From positions 2,392,731 to 2,456,730 of the forward strand of contig NZ_CP026004.1 in assembly GCF_003086895.1 (NCBI RefSeq): a stretch of DNA of 64,000 nucleotides, written 5' to 3'. Position numbers and translations under genes: made by a program. This document shows, piece after piece, positions 8,416 through 18,600 of this stretch. Under the pieces are notes generated by a model that was given only the letters and a program-made list of their open reading frames with translations, did not search any database and had not been told where the DNA came from. This DNA comes from Stenotrophomonas sp. ESTM1D_MKCIP4_1. Lineage in GTDB: Bacteria; Pseudomonadota; Gammaproteobacteria; Xanthomonadales; Xanthomonadaceae. Numbering within the stretch: position 1 is the stretch's first letter; each line of letters begins with the position of its first letter.

Positions 8416-8483
8416 TGCCGGCCAGCGGCCAGCATTACCGGCCTCAGGCACTGCGCGTTTGCCGGCCAGCGGCCGGCACTACC
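8416..8483. repeat. Two SMAG-type REP palindromes
   Basis: Copies at 8416-8439 (slightly degenerate, ending CATTACC) and 8460-8483 (canonical) in the same orientation lie between the convergent LysR and M14 carboxypeptidase genes. Paired hairpins here could act as a transcription end point. Confidence 0.85.
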
Positions 8484-8484
8484 A

Positions 8485-9405
8485 TCACGGGTGGGCCAGC
8501 GCGTACTCCAGCGCCGAGCGCACTGCCGCGACCTGGGCGTCGTTGCACTGCTCCGGCGTCGCGCGCGGGCTGTCCGGGTAGACCTCGGTGGTGGTGGTGT
8601 ACTTCGCACCCGTAATGCCTGCGCACAGCGCCAGCTTGACCAGCGGGTATTCGATGACGCCGTGCGCCACCACCGGTGAGCCGATGATTTCGTTCTTCTC
8701 ATCGGCCGGCGCGATATGGGTCACCTGCTTCACCGCAGCGATCACCGCCTGCTGGAATGCCGGCTGCGGGTTCCCGCTGTCATCCACCAGATAGAAACCA
8801 TCGGGAATCAGGCCCGGCTCGAACGGCTTGCCATCGCGGGCGGCCAGCGCCGGGCGGAACTCGCTTTCGTCGCTGTCGGTGGTCTCGTGCAGATCGATAT
8901 GCAGCACGAACTGGCCCTGGTACGGGGCGATCAGCTCGATGACCGCGGTCGATTCGCGGGCCGGGCCATCGGCGCGGAAGTTGCGGTTCGGGTCGATGGC
9001 ATCGTAGTTCCAGCGGTTGATGCGCTCGAAGCCCCACGGGTTCACGCACGGGGCCACCAGCAGGTTGGCCTTGCCGGCGTAGTCGGCCGCGTGCTGTTCC
9101 AGGAAATCCAGCGCACCCATCACGCCGCTGGTCTCATAGCCGTGCACGCCGCCGGTGACCAGCGCCGCCGGCAGGGCCGGGTTCCAGTCACGGCTGCGCA
9201 GGGCGTACAGGGTGTAGGTTTCGCCGGCATAGTCGAGCTGGCCATAGGCCACCTTGTCAAAACGATCCGCCAGCGCTTCGATGCGCGGCAGCACTTCTTC
9301 GTCATAACGACGCAGGCGCGCCTGGCGGCTCCGCCACTGCTCCCGTTCCGCCGTGCCCCACGGCTGGCCAGGAGTTCCGACGGGATAGAAAGCGGCAGTG
9401 GACAT
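8485..9405 (-). CDS. M14-family zinc carboxypeptidase
   Basis: A 306-residue metallopeptidase of the M14 (carboxypeptidase A/succinylglutamate desuccinylase-like) superfamily. Zinc ligands are visible as His88 and Glu91 in GGVHGYE and a third His in LHIDLHETTD (about His173). DPNRNF supplies the substrate-carboxylate Asn/Arg pair, and a late Glu in TTTTEVYPDSP is in the place of the general base. No signal peptide is evident, so it is probably cytoplasmic. The substrate, an amino-acid derivative or short peptide, is unknown. It stands alone, divergent from the TonB receptor gene. Confidence 0.85.
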   Translation of the reverse strand: MSTAAFYPVGTPGQPWGTAEREQWRSRQARLRRYDEEVLPRIEALADRFDKVAYGQLDYAGETYTLYALRSRDWNPALPAALVTGGVHGYETSGVMGALDFLEQHAADYAGKANLLVAPCVNPWGFERINRWNYDAIDPNRNFRADGPARESTAVIELIAPYQGQFVLHIDLHETTDSDESEFRPALAARDGKPFEPGLIPDGFYLVDDSGNPQPAFQQAVIAAVKQVTHIAPADEKNEIIGSPVVAHGVIEYPLVKLALCAGITGAKYTTTTEVYPDSPRATPEQCNDAQVAAVRSALEYALAHP

Positions 9406-9485
9406 GGCAGTTCTCGGTATTCAGGGAGCAATCGCCCACTTTAGCACCGGGCCCCACCCCGTTCACCGCAACCCTCCAAAGGTGC

Positions 9486-9505
9486 ATTCCATTGGCGAAT
9501 GGAAT
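9486..9505. promoter_or_regulatory. 20-bp palindrome upstream of the FecA-like receptor
   Basis: A perfect inverted repeat, attccatt-ggcg-aatggaat, lies immediately upstream of the Fur-box-like site and 41 bp before the receptor ATG. Its size and symmetry fit a dimeric repressor or activator site; the protein that binds it is unknown. Confidence 0.5.
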
Positions 9506-9506
9506 C

Positions 9507-9525
9507 AGCAATAATTCTCATTTAC
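9507..9525. promoter_or_regulatory. Fur-box-like operator
   Basis: The 19-mer agcaataattctcatttac resembles the Fur box GATAATGATAATCATTATC: the AAT, AT and TCATT blocks align (about 11 of 19 positions). It is AT-rich against a GC-rich background and lies 22 bp upstream of an iron-receptor gene, where Fur control is expected. Confidence 0.6.
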
Positions 9526-9546
9526 TACCCTTCCGCGCCCGCCTCC

Positions 9547-11622
9547 ATGTCCGTCTCCGTCCTGTTCCCGGCCCGCCTGCCCCTGGCTGCCGCCCTCACC
9601 CTGTGCCTGTCGGCCACCGCCTTCGCCCAGGAAAGCGCCACTACCCTGGACAGCGTCCAGGTGTCCGGCAACTGGCTCGGCACCGGCCTGCATGACAGCG
9701 TGAAAAACTTCGCAGGCGCGCGCACGGTGGTCGACCGCCAGCGTATCGACGCCAGCGGCGCGGCCAGCATCGGCGATGCCATGCGCCGCATTCCCGGCGT
9801 GCAGGTCACCGACAATTCCGGCACGGCCGGCAGCTCGGTGTCGCTCAACATCGGCGTGCGTGGCCTGACCGGCCGCTACTCGCCGCGTTCGACGGTCCTG
9901 CTGGATGGCGTGCCGCTGGCGGTCGCGCCGTATGGCCAGCCGCAGTTGTCGTTCGCCCCGACCAGCCTGTCCAACATCGAGTCGATCGACGTGGTGCGCG
10001 GCGGTGGCGCGGTGCGCTACGGGCCGCAGAACGTCGGCGGCATCATCAATTTCAGCACCCGCGCCATTCCCACCGAAGCCGGCCTGCACGGCGAGGCCGG
10101 TGTGCGCTACACCGCCTACGACCACGGTGGCGGCGACAGCACCCAATACAACGCCTTCCTCGGCGGTACCGGCGACAACGGCCTGGGCGTGGCCCTGCTG
10201 TACTCGGGCCAGGACGGCCGCGGCTGGCGCCAGGGCAGCGACGACCGCTTCGACGATCTGGCCCTCAAGTTCGCCTATGCCATCGACGATCAGCAGGCGC
10301 TGCGTGCCAAGCTGTCCTACTACGATGTGCGCTCGCTGACGCCCGGCGGCCTGACCCGTGCCCAGTACGAGGCCGATCCGTTCCAGAACACCCGCCCCGC
10401 CGATTTCTGGAAGGGCCACCGCACCGGCATCGACCTGGGCTACACCAACACGCTGTCGGCCAACAGCGAATTCGAGGTGCTGGCGTATTACAACGAAAGC
10501 AACCGCGCCAGCTCGCTCATCAATGCCGCCAACACCCAGCTGACCGTGCAACCGCGCGACTACCGCGTGCTGGGCATCGAGCCGCGCTACACCCAGCGCC
10601 TGCACTGGGGCAGCACCGTGCACGACATCACCGCCGGCTACCGCTTCCTGCGCGAGCGCGGCAACGACCGCAGCTACACCGTGGTCCGCCGCACCGGCGT
10701 GGAAAGCGCCATCACCCGTTTCGACAATGCCACCGATGCGCATTCGTTCTACGTGGATGACCGCATCGCCGTCGGCCAGTGGCGCATCACCCCGGGCGTG
10801 CGCATGGAATGGATCTACATGGATCGCCGCCAGGCGGGCGGCGCTGCCACGTTCAGCAGCCGCAACGACAAGGCGCTGCCGTCCCTCAACATCGCCTACC
10901 TGCTGACCCCGCAGCTGACCGTGTTCGGCAACTACACCACCTCGTTCGGGCCGGTGCAGAACATCCAGCTGAACTCGCAGACCGCCAGCAACCCGCTCAA
11001 TCCTGAAGTGGCCAAGACCGCCGAGCTGGGCGCGCGTTGGCAGGATGGTGCCCTGCGCGCGGAAGTCACCGTGTTCAAGATGCGCTTCGACAACCAGATC
11101 CTGCAGGTGCCGGGCATCACCCCGCCGACCTTCCAGAACATCGGCGCCACCGACCACAAGGGCGTTGAAAGCGCACTGGAATACCGGTTCGCCGAAGACA
11201 GCGCGCTGGCCGGGCTGGAGCTGTACGCCAACTACACCTGGACCAAGGCGATCCAGCAATCCGGCGACAACCGCGGCCTGGATGTGCCGTTCTACTCGCG
11301 CGACACCGACAGCGTCGGCGCCCGTTACAGCGTTGCCCGCTGGACGTTCAACGTGTCCAGCACGCATCAGAGCGGCCAGTTCTCCGATGCCGCCAACACC
11401 TGGGCCGAGAGCGCCGATGCGCGCGTGGGCCGGGTGCCGGGCGTGCGGCTGCTGAACGCGCAGGTTGCGTGGCAGGTGCCGGGGCTGGGTGACAGCGAGC
11501 TTGCCGTGGGCGTGAACAACCTGGCTGACAAGCGCTGGTACACCCGCAACGTCGACGGCAATGCCGGGCGCATGGTGGCTGCACCGCGCACGTTCTACGT
11601 GCAGGGCCGCTACCGCTTCTAA
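9547..11622 (+). CDS. FecA-like TonB-dependent ferric siderophore/citrate receptor
   Basis: A 691-residue outer-membrane receptor that should import a ferric chelate using TonB energy. A signal peptide ends near ATAFAQ (residues 1-25). A plug domain follows (RIPGVQVTDNSGT, STVLLDGVPLAVAPYGQPQ, VVRGGGAVRYGPQNVGGIIN), then a 22-strand-type barrel ending in the aromatic YRF. The plug closely resembles E. coli FecA, including APYGQPQLS. It lacks the N-terminal signalling domain of FecA, and no fecIR genes are adjacent, so it should not signal through a sigma factor. The ATG at 9547 is chosen by the signal peptide. A Fur-box-like site lies just upstream. Confidence 0.9.
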   Translation: MSVSVLFPARLPLAAALTLCLSATAFAQESATTLDSVQVSGNWLGTGLHDSVKNFAGARTVVDRQRIDASGAASIGDAMRRIPGVQVTDNSGTAGSSVSLNIGVRGLTGRYSPRSTVLLDGVPLAVAPYGQPQLSFAPTSLSNIESIDVVRGGGAVRYGPQNVGGIINFSTRAIPTEAGLHGEAGVRYTAYDHGGGDSTQYNAFLGGTGDNGLGVALLYSGQDGRGWRQGSDDRFDDLALKFAYAIDDQQALRAKLSYYDVRSLTPGGLTRAQYEADPFQNTRPADFWKGHRTGIDLGYTNTLSANSEFEVLAYYNESNRASSLINAANTQLTVQPRDYRVLGIEPRYTQRLHWGSTVHDITAGYRFLRERGNDRSYTVVRRTGVESAITRFDNATDAHSFYVDDRIAVGQWRITPGVRMEWIYMDRRQAGGAATFSSRNDKALPSLNIAYLLTPQLTVFGNYTTSFGPVQNIQLNSQTASNPLNPEVAKTAELGARWQDGALRAEVTVFKMRFDNQILQVPGITPPTFQNIGATDHKGVESALEYRFAEDSALAGLELYANYTWTKAIQQSGDNRGLDVPFYSRDTDSVGARYSVARWTFNVSSTHQSGQFSDAANTWAESADARVGRVPGVRLLNAQVAWQVPGLGDSELAVGVNNLADKRWYTRNVDGNAGRMVAAPRTFYVQGRYRF

Positions 11623-11684
11623 GGCCGTAAACGCCCGATGCGGTGAGGGCAGCGATCACGGTGGCGGCGTATCATGCCGCCACC

Positions 11685-13457
11685 ATGTCCTCCCACGCTC
11701 CGCCATCACGCCTGCACTTGGCGTTCCAGGGCCTGCGCCTGCGCCTGCGCGGCAGCGACCTGTGGTTCATTGCGCTGGCACTGGTGGTCGGCCTGATCGC
11801 AGGCGGCCTGACCCTGCTGCAATCGGGCATCGCGCGCTGGCTGCAGGCCGCGCTGTACGGCATGGACGAAGGCATGCGCCTGAGCTCCCTGCCCGCCCTG
11901 CCGTGGACCGCATTGCTGGTGCTGCCGCTGGGCGGCCTGCTGGTGGGCCTGGTCGCACTGGCCGCCACCCGGCTCAAGCGCCCGCTGCTGGATGCCGTGG
12001 AAGCCAATGCCCTGCACGGCGGCCGCATGTCGATGCGTGACAACCTGATCGTGCTCACCCAGACCCTCATTTCCAACGGCTGCGGCGCCTCGGTCGGTCT
12101 GGAAGCGTCGTACACGCAGATGGGTGCCGGCAGTGGCTCGCAGCTGGGCCGGGTGATGCGCCTGCGCCGCAATGACGTTCGCATCCTGGTCGGTGCCGGC
12201 GCGGCCGGTGCCATCGCCGCCGCCTTCGGTGCACCGCTGGCCGGTGCCTTCTACGCCTTCGAGATCGTCATTGGTGCCTACACGCCTGCGGCACTGGCCC
12301 CGGTCGCCGTCGCTGCACTGGCCGGTGCCTTCGTGGCCGACCAGGCCGGCATTGATGCCTACCTGCTGCCGGCCGCCTCGACCATCGATGTGCGCGCGGC
12401 CGACTACGCCATCTACGGCCTGCTCGGCTGCTGCTGCGCGATGGTAGGCATCCTGGTGATGCGCCTGATCGCCTCGATCGAGGGCACGGTCAAGCGCAGC
12501 CCCCTGCCGCTGTGGGGCCGACCGGTGCTGGGCGGACTGCTGCTGATTCCGCTGGCGATGGCCAGCCCGCAGGTGCTGTCCTCCGGCCATGGCGCCCTGC
12601 ACCTGGACCTCACCACCCACCTGCCGCTGATCTGGATCGGCGCGCTGCTCACCCTCAAGTGCCTGGCGTCGGGCATCTCGCTGGGCTTTGGTTTCCGTGG
12701 CGGCCTGTTCTTCGCCTCGCTGTTCATGGGCACGCTGGTGGGGGCGCTGTTTGCCGGCCTGCTGGCGATGGCCACCGGCGTGCCGGTCATCGATGCCACC
12801 TCGGCCGCGCTGGCCGGCATGGCCGCACTGGCCGCTGCCGTGGTTGGCGCGCCGATGACCATGGCCATGCTGGTGCTGGAAGGCACCCACGATTTCCTGC
12901 TGACCAGCGTGGTGATGAGTGCGGTGCTGGTCTCCAGCACACTGGTGCGGCAGTGGTTCGGCTATTCGTTCTCGACCTGGCGCATGCACCTGCGTGGCGA
13001 AACCATCAAGAGCGCGCGCGATGTGGGCTGGGTGCAGAACCTGAGCGCCGGCCGGATGATGCGCACGGGCGTGGCCACCGCCCACGCCGATCTGGATGCG
13101 GCATCGTTCCGCCAGCGCTTCCCGCTGGGCTCTGGCAGCCGGGTGATCCTGGTGGACGGCCAGGACCAGTACGCCGGCATCGTGCAGATTCCGCGCCTGT
13201 TCGGCGATGGCGTGAAGGCGGACGCCGTGGTCGGCGATTTCGCCGAGAACCGCGATGTCGCCCTGTCGGCCAACGCCAACGTGGTGGATGTGATGCAGCG
13301 CTTCGACCAGACCCAGTCTGACGAACTGGCGGTGGTGGGCAGCACGGGCCACGTGCTGGGGGTGGTTTCCGAAGCGTTCGTGCGCAAGCGCTATGCCGAG
13401 GAACTGGACAAGCGCCAGCGCGAGTTGATGGGCGAACGCGTCGAAGACAGCGACTGA
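11685..13457 (+). CDS. ClC-family chloride channel/transporter with C-terminal CBS region
   Basis: A 590-residue ClC protein. The membrane domain (residues about 20-435) carries the gating-glutamate motif as GASVGLEASYTQMG and the GFGFRGGLFFASLFMG equivalent of the anion-path motif. A cytoplasmic C-terminal part of about 150 residues looks like a CBS pair (SRVILVDGQDQYAGIVQIPR; SDELAVVGSTGHVLGVV). The ATG at 11685 was taken because it begins a normal N terminus. Whether it exchanges chloride for protons or conducts chloride or fluoride is not decided by sequence. It is co-directional with the MgtC-type gene. Confidence 0.88.
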   Translation: MSSHAPPSRLHLAFQGLRLRLRGSDLWFIALALVVGLIAGGLTLLQSGIARWLQAALYGMDEGMRLSSLPALPWTALLVLPLGGLLVGLVALAATRLKRPLLDAVEANALHGGRMSMRDNLIVLTQTLISNGCGASVGLEASYTQMGAGSGSQLGRVMRLRRNDVRILVGAGAAGAIAAAFGAPLAGAFYAFEIVIGAYTPAALAPVAVAALAGAFVADQAGIDAYLLPAASTIDVRAADYAIYGLLGCCCAMVGILVMRLIASIEGTVKRSPLPLWGRPVLGGLLLIPLAMASPQVLSSGHGALHLDLTTHLPLIWIGALLTLKCLASGISLGFGFRGGLFFASLFMGTLVGALFAGLLAMATGVPVIDATSAALAGMAALAAAVVGAPMTMAMLVLEGTHDFLLTSVVMSAVLVSSTLVRQWFGYSFSTWRMHLRGETIKSARDVGWVQNLSAGRMMRTGVATAHADLDAASFRQRFPLGSGSRVILVDGQDQYAGIVQIPRLFGDGVKADAVVGDFAENRDVALSANANVVDVMQRFDQTQSDELAVVGSTGHVLGVVSEAFVRKRYAEELDKRQRELMGERVEDSD

Positions 13458-13490
13458 ACCCCAAATGGGGACGGACGGAATCAAGGCGTC

Positions 13491-13513
13491 ATCCACGCAT
13501 GGCGTGGATCTAC
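13491..13513. repeat. Small palindromic repeat (ATCCACGC type), inverted copy
   Basis: An inverted copy of the 7418-7442 element: atccacgcatggcgtggat followed by CTAC. It lies between the ClC and MgtC-type genes, 29 bp before the latter's ATG. Confidence 0.75.
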
Positions 13514-13541
13514 TGTCACTTGGGAGGGGTAGACTCCGGCC

Positions 13542-14258
13542 ATGCGCTTCATCGACACCTTCCAGCCCGGTCCCTTCGCCGACACCGCGGTCAGTCTGTT
13601 GGCGGCTTTTCTGCTCGGCACGCTGATCGGCGCCGAGCGCCAGTACCGGCAGCGCACTGCCGGTCTGCGCACCAACGTTCTGGTGGCGGTGGGCGCGGCG
13701 GCCTTCGTCGACCTGGCCATGCGCATCGCTGGCAGCGTTGAAGCGGTTCGGGTGATTTCCTATGTCGTTTCCGGCGTGGGCTTCCTCGGCGCTGGCGTCA
13801 TCATGAAGGAAGGCATGAACGTGCGCGGACTGAACACGGCCGCCACCCTGTGGTGCTCGGCGGCAGTGGGCAGCTGCACGGGGGCGGACATGCTGGCCGA
13901 GGGCGTGCTGCTGGCGGTGCTGGTGATTGCCGGCAACACCCTGTTGCGGCCGCTGGTGAACGCCATCAACCGCATCCCGATCAACGAAACCGCCACCGAG
14001 GCGACTTACGAGGTGCGCCTGAGCGTGGACGCCGAGGCTGTGCCGCGGGTGCGCGAGCGCCTGGTCGATACGCTCGAAGCGGCCCAGTACCCGGTGGGTG
14101 ACGTGCAGCTGGTCGAGCATGCCGACGCCCCGACCGATGTGATCGCCGTGCTGGTCAGCACCGCGGTCAGCGCCGAGGAGCTGGACCTGGTGCTGGCGCG
14201 CATGGAACAGGTGCCCGGCGTACTGCACGCCACCTGGGAAATCAGCACACGCGACTGA
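13542..14258 (+). CDS. MgtC/SapB-family membrane protein
   Basis: A 238-residue protein with an N-terminal MgtC domain of about five membrane helices (residues 10-145). Conserved motifs are LIGAERQYRQRTAGLRTN, GVGFLGAGVIMKEG and the short NVRGLNTAATLW. A cytoplasmic ACT-like domain follows from about residue 158 (YEVRLSVDAEAVPRVRERL). MgtC proteins are linked to survival at low magnesium and to control of the F-type ATPase; the role here is by family only. No Mg riboswitch or mgtA neighbour is visible. Confidence 0.85.
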   Translation: MRFIDTFQPGPFADTAVSLLAAFLLGTLIGAERQYRQRTAGLRTNVLVAVGAAAFVDLAMRIAGSVEAVRVISYVVSGVGFLGAGVIMKEGMNVRGLNTAATLWCSAAVGSCTGADMLAEGVLLAVLVIAGNTLLRPLVNAINRIPINETATEATYEVRLSVDAEAVPRVRERLVDTLEAAQYPVGDVQLVEHADAPTDVIAVLVSTAVSAEELDLVLARMEQVPGVLHATWEISTRD

Positions 14259-14299
14259 AGCAGGGGACGGAGGGAATCATCCAACGGGGTTAATCCAAC

Positions 14300-14338
14300 G
14301 GGGTCAGAGCCCTTTCCTGCGGAAAGGGATCCGACCCC
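14300..14338. repeat. GGGTCAGAG-type palindromic repeat (terminator-like)
   Basis: A hairpin with outer arms GGGGTC/GACCCC and inner arms CCCTTTCC/GGAAAGGG, between convergent genes. The same design recurs at 47322-47358, 47370-47400 and 49953-49990, and inside each 341-bp repeat (44150, 44491, 44832). It is a third repeat family in the window. Confidence 0.8.
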
Positions 14339-14343
14339 GGCAA

Positions 14344-14634
14344 CTACAGCGCTTCGCCCGCGTCGGCCAGGCGCGATTCGATCAAGGCATACCACTGCTG
14401 CAAGGTATCGATCAGCATGTCCAGCTCGGCATCAGCGCGTTGCGCGCGGCCGCTGCGCAGGCAGGCCTGCGCGTCCTGCAGCTGGGTCAGGAACCCGGCC
14501 ACGGTGTCGGCCTGCAGGATCAGGCCGGGAAGGCGCCGGCCGGGAAGACGCACCACCGAATGGTTGCCGAGCTGGCCATACACACTGACTGTGGTTTCCG
14601 TCTTCATGGACAAGGGCAGGAATTGGGCATTCAT
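14344..14634 (-). CDS. Small DUF6959-like protein
   Basis: A predicted 96-residue soluble protein of unknown function. The segment HSVVRLPGRRLPGLILQADT resembles the DUF6959 family, followed by a helical C-terminal part (AELDMLIDTLQQWYALIESRL). The ATG at 14634 was chosen; 14607 and 14646 are also possible and none has a clear ribosome-binding site. It is convergent with the MgtC-type gene, with a palindromic repeat overlapping the space between the stops. No neighbour suggests its job. Confidence 0.6.
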   Translation of the reverse strand: MNAQFLPLSMKTETTVSVYGQLGNHSVVRLPGRRLPGLILQADTVAGFLTQLQDAQACLRSGRAQRADAELDMLIDTLQQWYALIESRLADAGEAL

Positions 14635-14766
14635 TGCGTGCACCATGGAAAGACCTGGCCCGCCGGCAAGCGTGGGTGACGGGGGAGACGCACCCACGCC
14701 GACCGGCGGATCAGGGGGGAAACACCAAGGAGAGCGCACGGCTGCCGGCGCTACCGGCAGCGGCGA

Positions 14767-15606
14767 TCAGTCGCGCCGGGCGGTGCCGGCAATCTGCACG
14801 CGGCGGTTCGGGGCCAGGCAGGCGATGAGTTCGCGCTGGCTGCGCTGCGTGCACTCCACCAGCGGGTCGGCGGCGCCGCGTCCTTCCGCGCTGATGGTCT
14901 GTGCAGGTACCCCGCCCTGCACCAGCGCCACCCGCACCGACTCGGCACGCCGCTGCGACAGCCGCTGGTTGTAGTCGGCGCCGCCGATTCGATCGGTGTA
15001 GCCGACCACCTGGATCGACTGCACCTGGCTGGCTTCACGCACCTGGGCAAGCACGCCCTGCACTGCTGCGTGGCCTTCCTGGCTGAGTACGTCGCTGTCG
15101 AAGCCGAACAACGCATCGGCGGACAAGCGCAGCGGCTGCGCGGGCAGCGGCGCGGGTGCTGCGGCAACCGGTGGTGGCGGCGGTGGATCAAGCACGGCCG
15201 CGCAGGCCTGCGGCTTCCAGTGGCCGGCCTGGGCGATGCCCTTGCCGTCGAATTCCACCTGGAACTGGCAGGTGAAGTATTCCGCGCCCTGTGCGGTGCG
15301 GAAGTTGAACAGGTAATTCCACTTGCGCACGCCCCACATGCCTTCGTTGAAATGCGGCGTGCCCAGCAGCGAATACAGCTGGCGCTTGCTCATGCCCGGG
15401 GCGAAGCGACGCAGGTCGGCCACGTCGGGGTAGATGCCTTCCTTCAGCGATGCCTTGCTGGCCTCCGGGAAGCTGACCAGCGTATCGGCGGCCGCTGCAT
15501 CGGCTGCAGGGGCGGTGCTGCGGCAACCGGCGAGCAGGCCGGCCGCCAGGACCAGGATGAGCGACGCGGCGAACGAGCCGGGGCGCGATGGATGATGGAA
15601 CGTCAT
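14767..15606 (-). CDS. OmpA-family lipoprotein with BamE-like N-terminal domain
   Basis: A 279-residue predicted outer-membrane lipoprotein. The signal peptide ends in the lipobox LLAGC. An N-terminal SmpA/BamE-like domain follows (LRRFAPGMSKRQLYSLLGTP, WNYLFNF), then a proline-rich linker, then a C-terminal OmpA peptidoglycan-binding domain (LFGFDSDVL, VVGYTDRIGGADYNQRLSQRRAESV). A purine-rich GGGGGAA site precedes the ATG at 15606. It lies 62 bp downstream of the trimeric autotransporter gene on the same strand. By analogy with SadB/TpgA-type helpers, it may assist or anchor that adhesin. Confidence 0.85.
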   Translation of the reverse strand: MTFHHPSRPGSFAASLILVLAAGLLAGCRSTAPAADAAAADTLVSFPEASKASLKEGIYPDVADLRRFAPGMSKRQLYSLLGTPHFNEGMWGVRKWNYLFNFRTAQGAEYFTCQFQVEFDGKGIAQAGHWKPQACAAVLDPPPPPPVAAAPAPLPAQPLRLSADALFGFDSDVLSQEGHAAVQGVLAQVREASQVQSIQVVGYTDRIGGADYNQRLSQRRAESVRVALVQGGVPAQTISAEGRGAADPLVECTQRSQRELIACLAPNRRVQIAGTARRD

Positions 15607-15668
15607 TGGGATTCCCCCTGTCGGTGCGGTGGGCTGGGCCGGGCTGTGCTGCAGCCCGGCCCGGACAC

Positions 15669-18600
15669 TTACCACTGGATGCCTGCGCCGACGGCAACGC
15701 CGGCTTCGCCACGGGTGTTGGTGGAGCCGCTGAACTTGTAGATCCAGCGACCGCCTTCGGAGACACCGGAAATACCCAGCGCCATGCCCGACTCGCCGTT
15801 GTAGCTGCCCGCAGCGAACGAGGCCATGCTGCGCCCGGCCTCGCTGGGCTGCGGCAGCGCCGCAGTGGCCATGGCCGAAGCGATACCGGCCGACGCGCGG
15901 TTGTCGGTCTTGCGCAGTTCGCGCTCGAAGCCGCCCATGCGTTCGTCGGTGTAGGCCTTGGACCAGTCCAGGGTCTGCGCCATGCCGGCACGCAGCTGGT
16001 CGACGTTGACCGCATCGGTACCGGCGGTGCCCGCTGCGACGTTGCGCACCGTGGTCGGCCCGCTGCTGGTGGTGCCGAGGGTGACGCTGTTGTAGTTGGT
16101 ATCCCCATTGGTGGTGGTGTCGTAACGCAGCGTGCCCTGCTGCGAGGCCTGCAGCTGGCGCACGTTCACCGCGTCGGTGGCCTGGGTGCCATCGGCCACG
16201 TTCACCACCTGGCGTTCGGCACCGGCTGCGCCCACCGACACCGTGTTGGCCCGGTTGGCGACCGAGCCGGCGCCCAGGGCCACCGAGTTGTCGGCCTGCG
16301 CCTGCGCGCCATTGCCCAGTGCGGTCGAGTTGGCACCCGAGGCGGTGGAACCGGCGCCGCCGGCAGCGGAGTTGGCACCGGTCGCGGCCGGATCGGCCAG
16401 GTTGTTGCTGTTGTTGGCGCGGAAGCTGCCGGCCACGTTGGTGATGTTCTGGATCTTCTGGTCGGTGTAGGCCTTGGACTGGTCGATGGCGTAGTTCACG
16501 CCGTTGTTCAACTGGCCCACGTTGGTGGCGTCGTGGTCATCGGAACCATCGGCCACGTTGGTGATCTTGCGCTCGGCGCCGCTGCTGCCCACGGACACCT
16601 CACCGGCCGAACTGCTGGCCCCGGCCTCGCCGTAAGCCGCGGTGTAGCCGGTCTGTGCGCCCACGCTGGCCACCGAACCGCTGCCCAGCGCCACGCTGTT
16701 GTCGGCGCTGGCGCTGGCACCGTTGCCCACCGCGACGCTGGACGCGCCGGACGCGCTGGCCTGCGGCCCCACGGCCACCGCCTCGGTGCCGGTGGCGGTG
16801 GCCGCTCCGGCTGCGGAATTGACCGCCAGGTAGGGGCTGCTGCTGCCATTGAGGATGCGCTGGTTGAGCATGCGCAGCGAGCCATCGACGGCCGAGAATG
16901 CCGCGGTGACGTTGCTGTAATCGTTGAGCGTGAGGCTGCCATCGGTGGCGATGCTGGAGATGCTGAAGGACGGCGCGGTCCACAGCGAGGTGCTGCCGTC
17001 GTAGGTCGTGCTGCCGCCGAAGTAGCTGGCCAGGGTGGTATGGGTAGCAAACAGCTGGTCGCCGGTGATGGCGTCGCTGCTGCCGGCCAGGATGCTGCCG
17101 GCGGCCACGTTGGTCAGCTTCACCGCCGCGCCGCCACTGCCGCTGAGCGTGACCGAATCCAGCACGGTGCCGCTGCCATCGACGTCATACTTCACCGCGC
17201 GCTGGTCCAGTTCATCGGTCTGGTCGGCCACGTTGGCCAGCGAGTTGCTCACCGCATCGAAGGCACTGCCGACGTCGTTGTAGGTGCCTTGGCTGACGGT
17301 GCCGTTGGCGGCCACGTTGTTGATGTTGTAGGTAGGCGCGGTGACCACGCCGTTGCCATCCACCGCCGCGCCACCGCCCAGATGGGTGGCCACGGTCTGG
17401 TTGGCGGCGAACAGTTGGGCACCGTTGATGGCTTCGCTGCTGAGCGCACTGACCTCACCTGCGCCCAGATTGCGCAGCGTGGTGGCGGTGCCGCCCTGGC
17501 CCAGGGTTGCACTGGCGTAATCGATGCTGCCATCGGCGTTGAGGTCGTAACGCAGCGCGCCCGCTTCCGATGCCTGCAGCTGGCCCAGGTTCACCGCATC
17601 GGTGGCCTCGGTGGCCGCGGCCACATGGGTGATCTGCCGCTCCGCACCTGCGGCGCCCACCGACACCGTGCTGTCCCGGTCGGCCAGGCTGCCGGCACCC
17701 ACCGCGATGCTGTTGCTGGCGGTAGCCTGCGCGTTGCTGCCCACGGCGATGGAATCGATGCCGATGGCCACGGCCTCGACACCGGTGGAGTTCACCCGCA
17801 GGTACTTGGTGCCGCCGTTGCGGATGTCGTTGATCTGCGTATTGAGGTTGACCAGCGATCCATCGACCGCATCGAAGGCGTCGGTGGCGTTCTCGTAGAC
17901 ACCCTGCGCGATGGCGCCGCCATCGGAAATGGTGCTGATCTCGAACAGCGGTGCGGTGAAGGTACCGGTGGCCGCGTCGAAGGCCGTGCGGCCGCCGAAG
18001 AAGCGGGCGATCGCATCATTGCTGGTGAACAGCTGGCTGCCGTTGACGGCTTCGCTGCTGGTGGCGCTGACGGCGCCGGCCGCCAGGTTGGCCAGGGTGG
18101 TGGTACCGGTACCGTTGCCGAGGGTGACGCGGCGGTAATCCGGATCTCCAAGGGCGTCCAGGTCATAGGTGACGGCCACATCGCCCAGCGCGTCGATCTG
18201 GCTGATCGCGCCCTGCAGCTGGGCCACGTTCACCGCATCGGTGCCGGCGCTGCCGGCTGCCAGGTTGGTGATCTGCCGTTCGCCACCGCCGGCGGTACCC
18301 ACTGAGACTTCACCGGCCGAGACCTGCGGCGTGGTCAGGCCGAACGCGGTGTAGCCTGCCTGCGCACCGCGCAGGGCAGCCGAGCGGTAGCCCAGCGCCA
18401 CCGAATTGGCCTTGTTGGAGGTCGCCTCGGCGCCGAGCAGGGTCTGCCCGTTGGCCGTGCCGACCGCGCTGTCGCCCACGATCACCGAATGGCCCAGGCG
18501 CGCGGCGTAATCGGCAGTGGGCACGCCGGTGGGGTTGGTCGGGTCGTTCAGGCCGGCACCCGGGAAGGCCTCGTTGGCATCGACCCTGGGCAGTTCATGG

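Noticed and set aside
11706..14228. 840-codon minus-strand frame opposite the ClC and MgtC genes
   Set aside because: It crosses two well-supported genes and an intergenic palindrome, and the product is His/Gln/Arg-rich with no domain, a typical antisense artefact.
15588..18305. Long plus-strand frame opposite the adhesin gene
   Set aside because: It mirrors the repeated codons of the adhesin stalk and has no start signal or recognisable domain.
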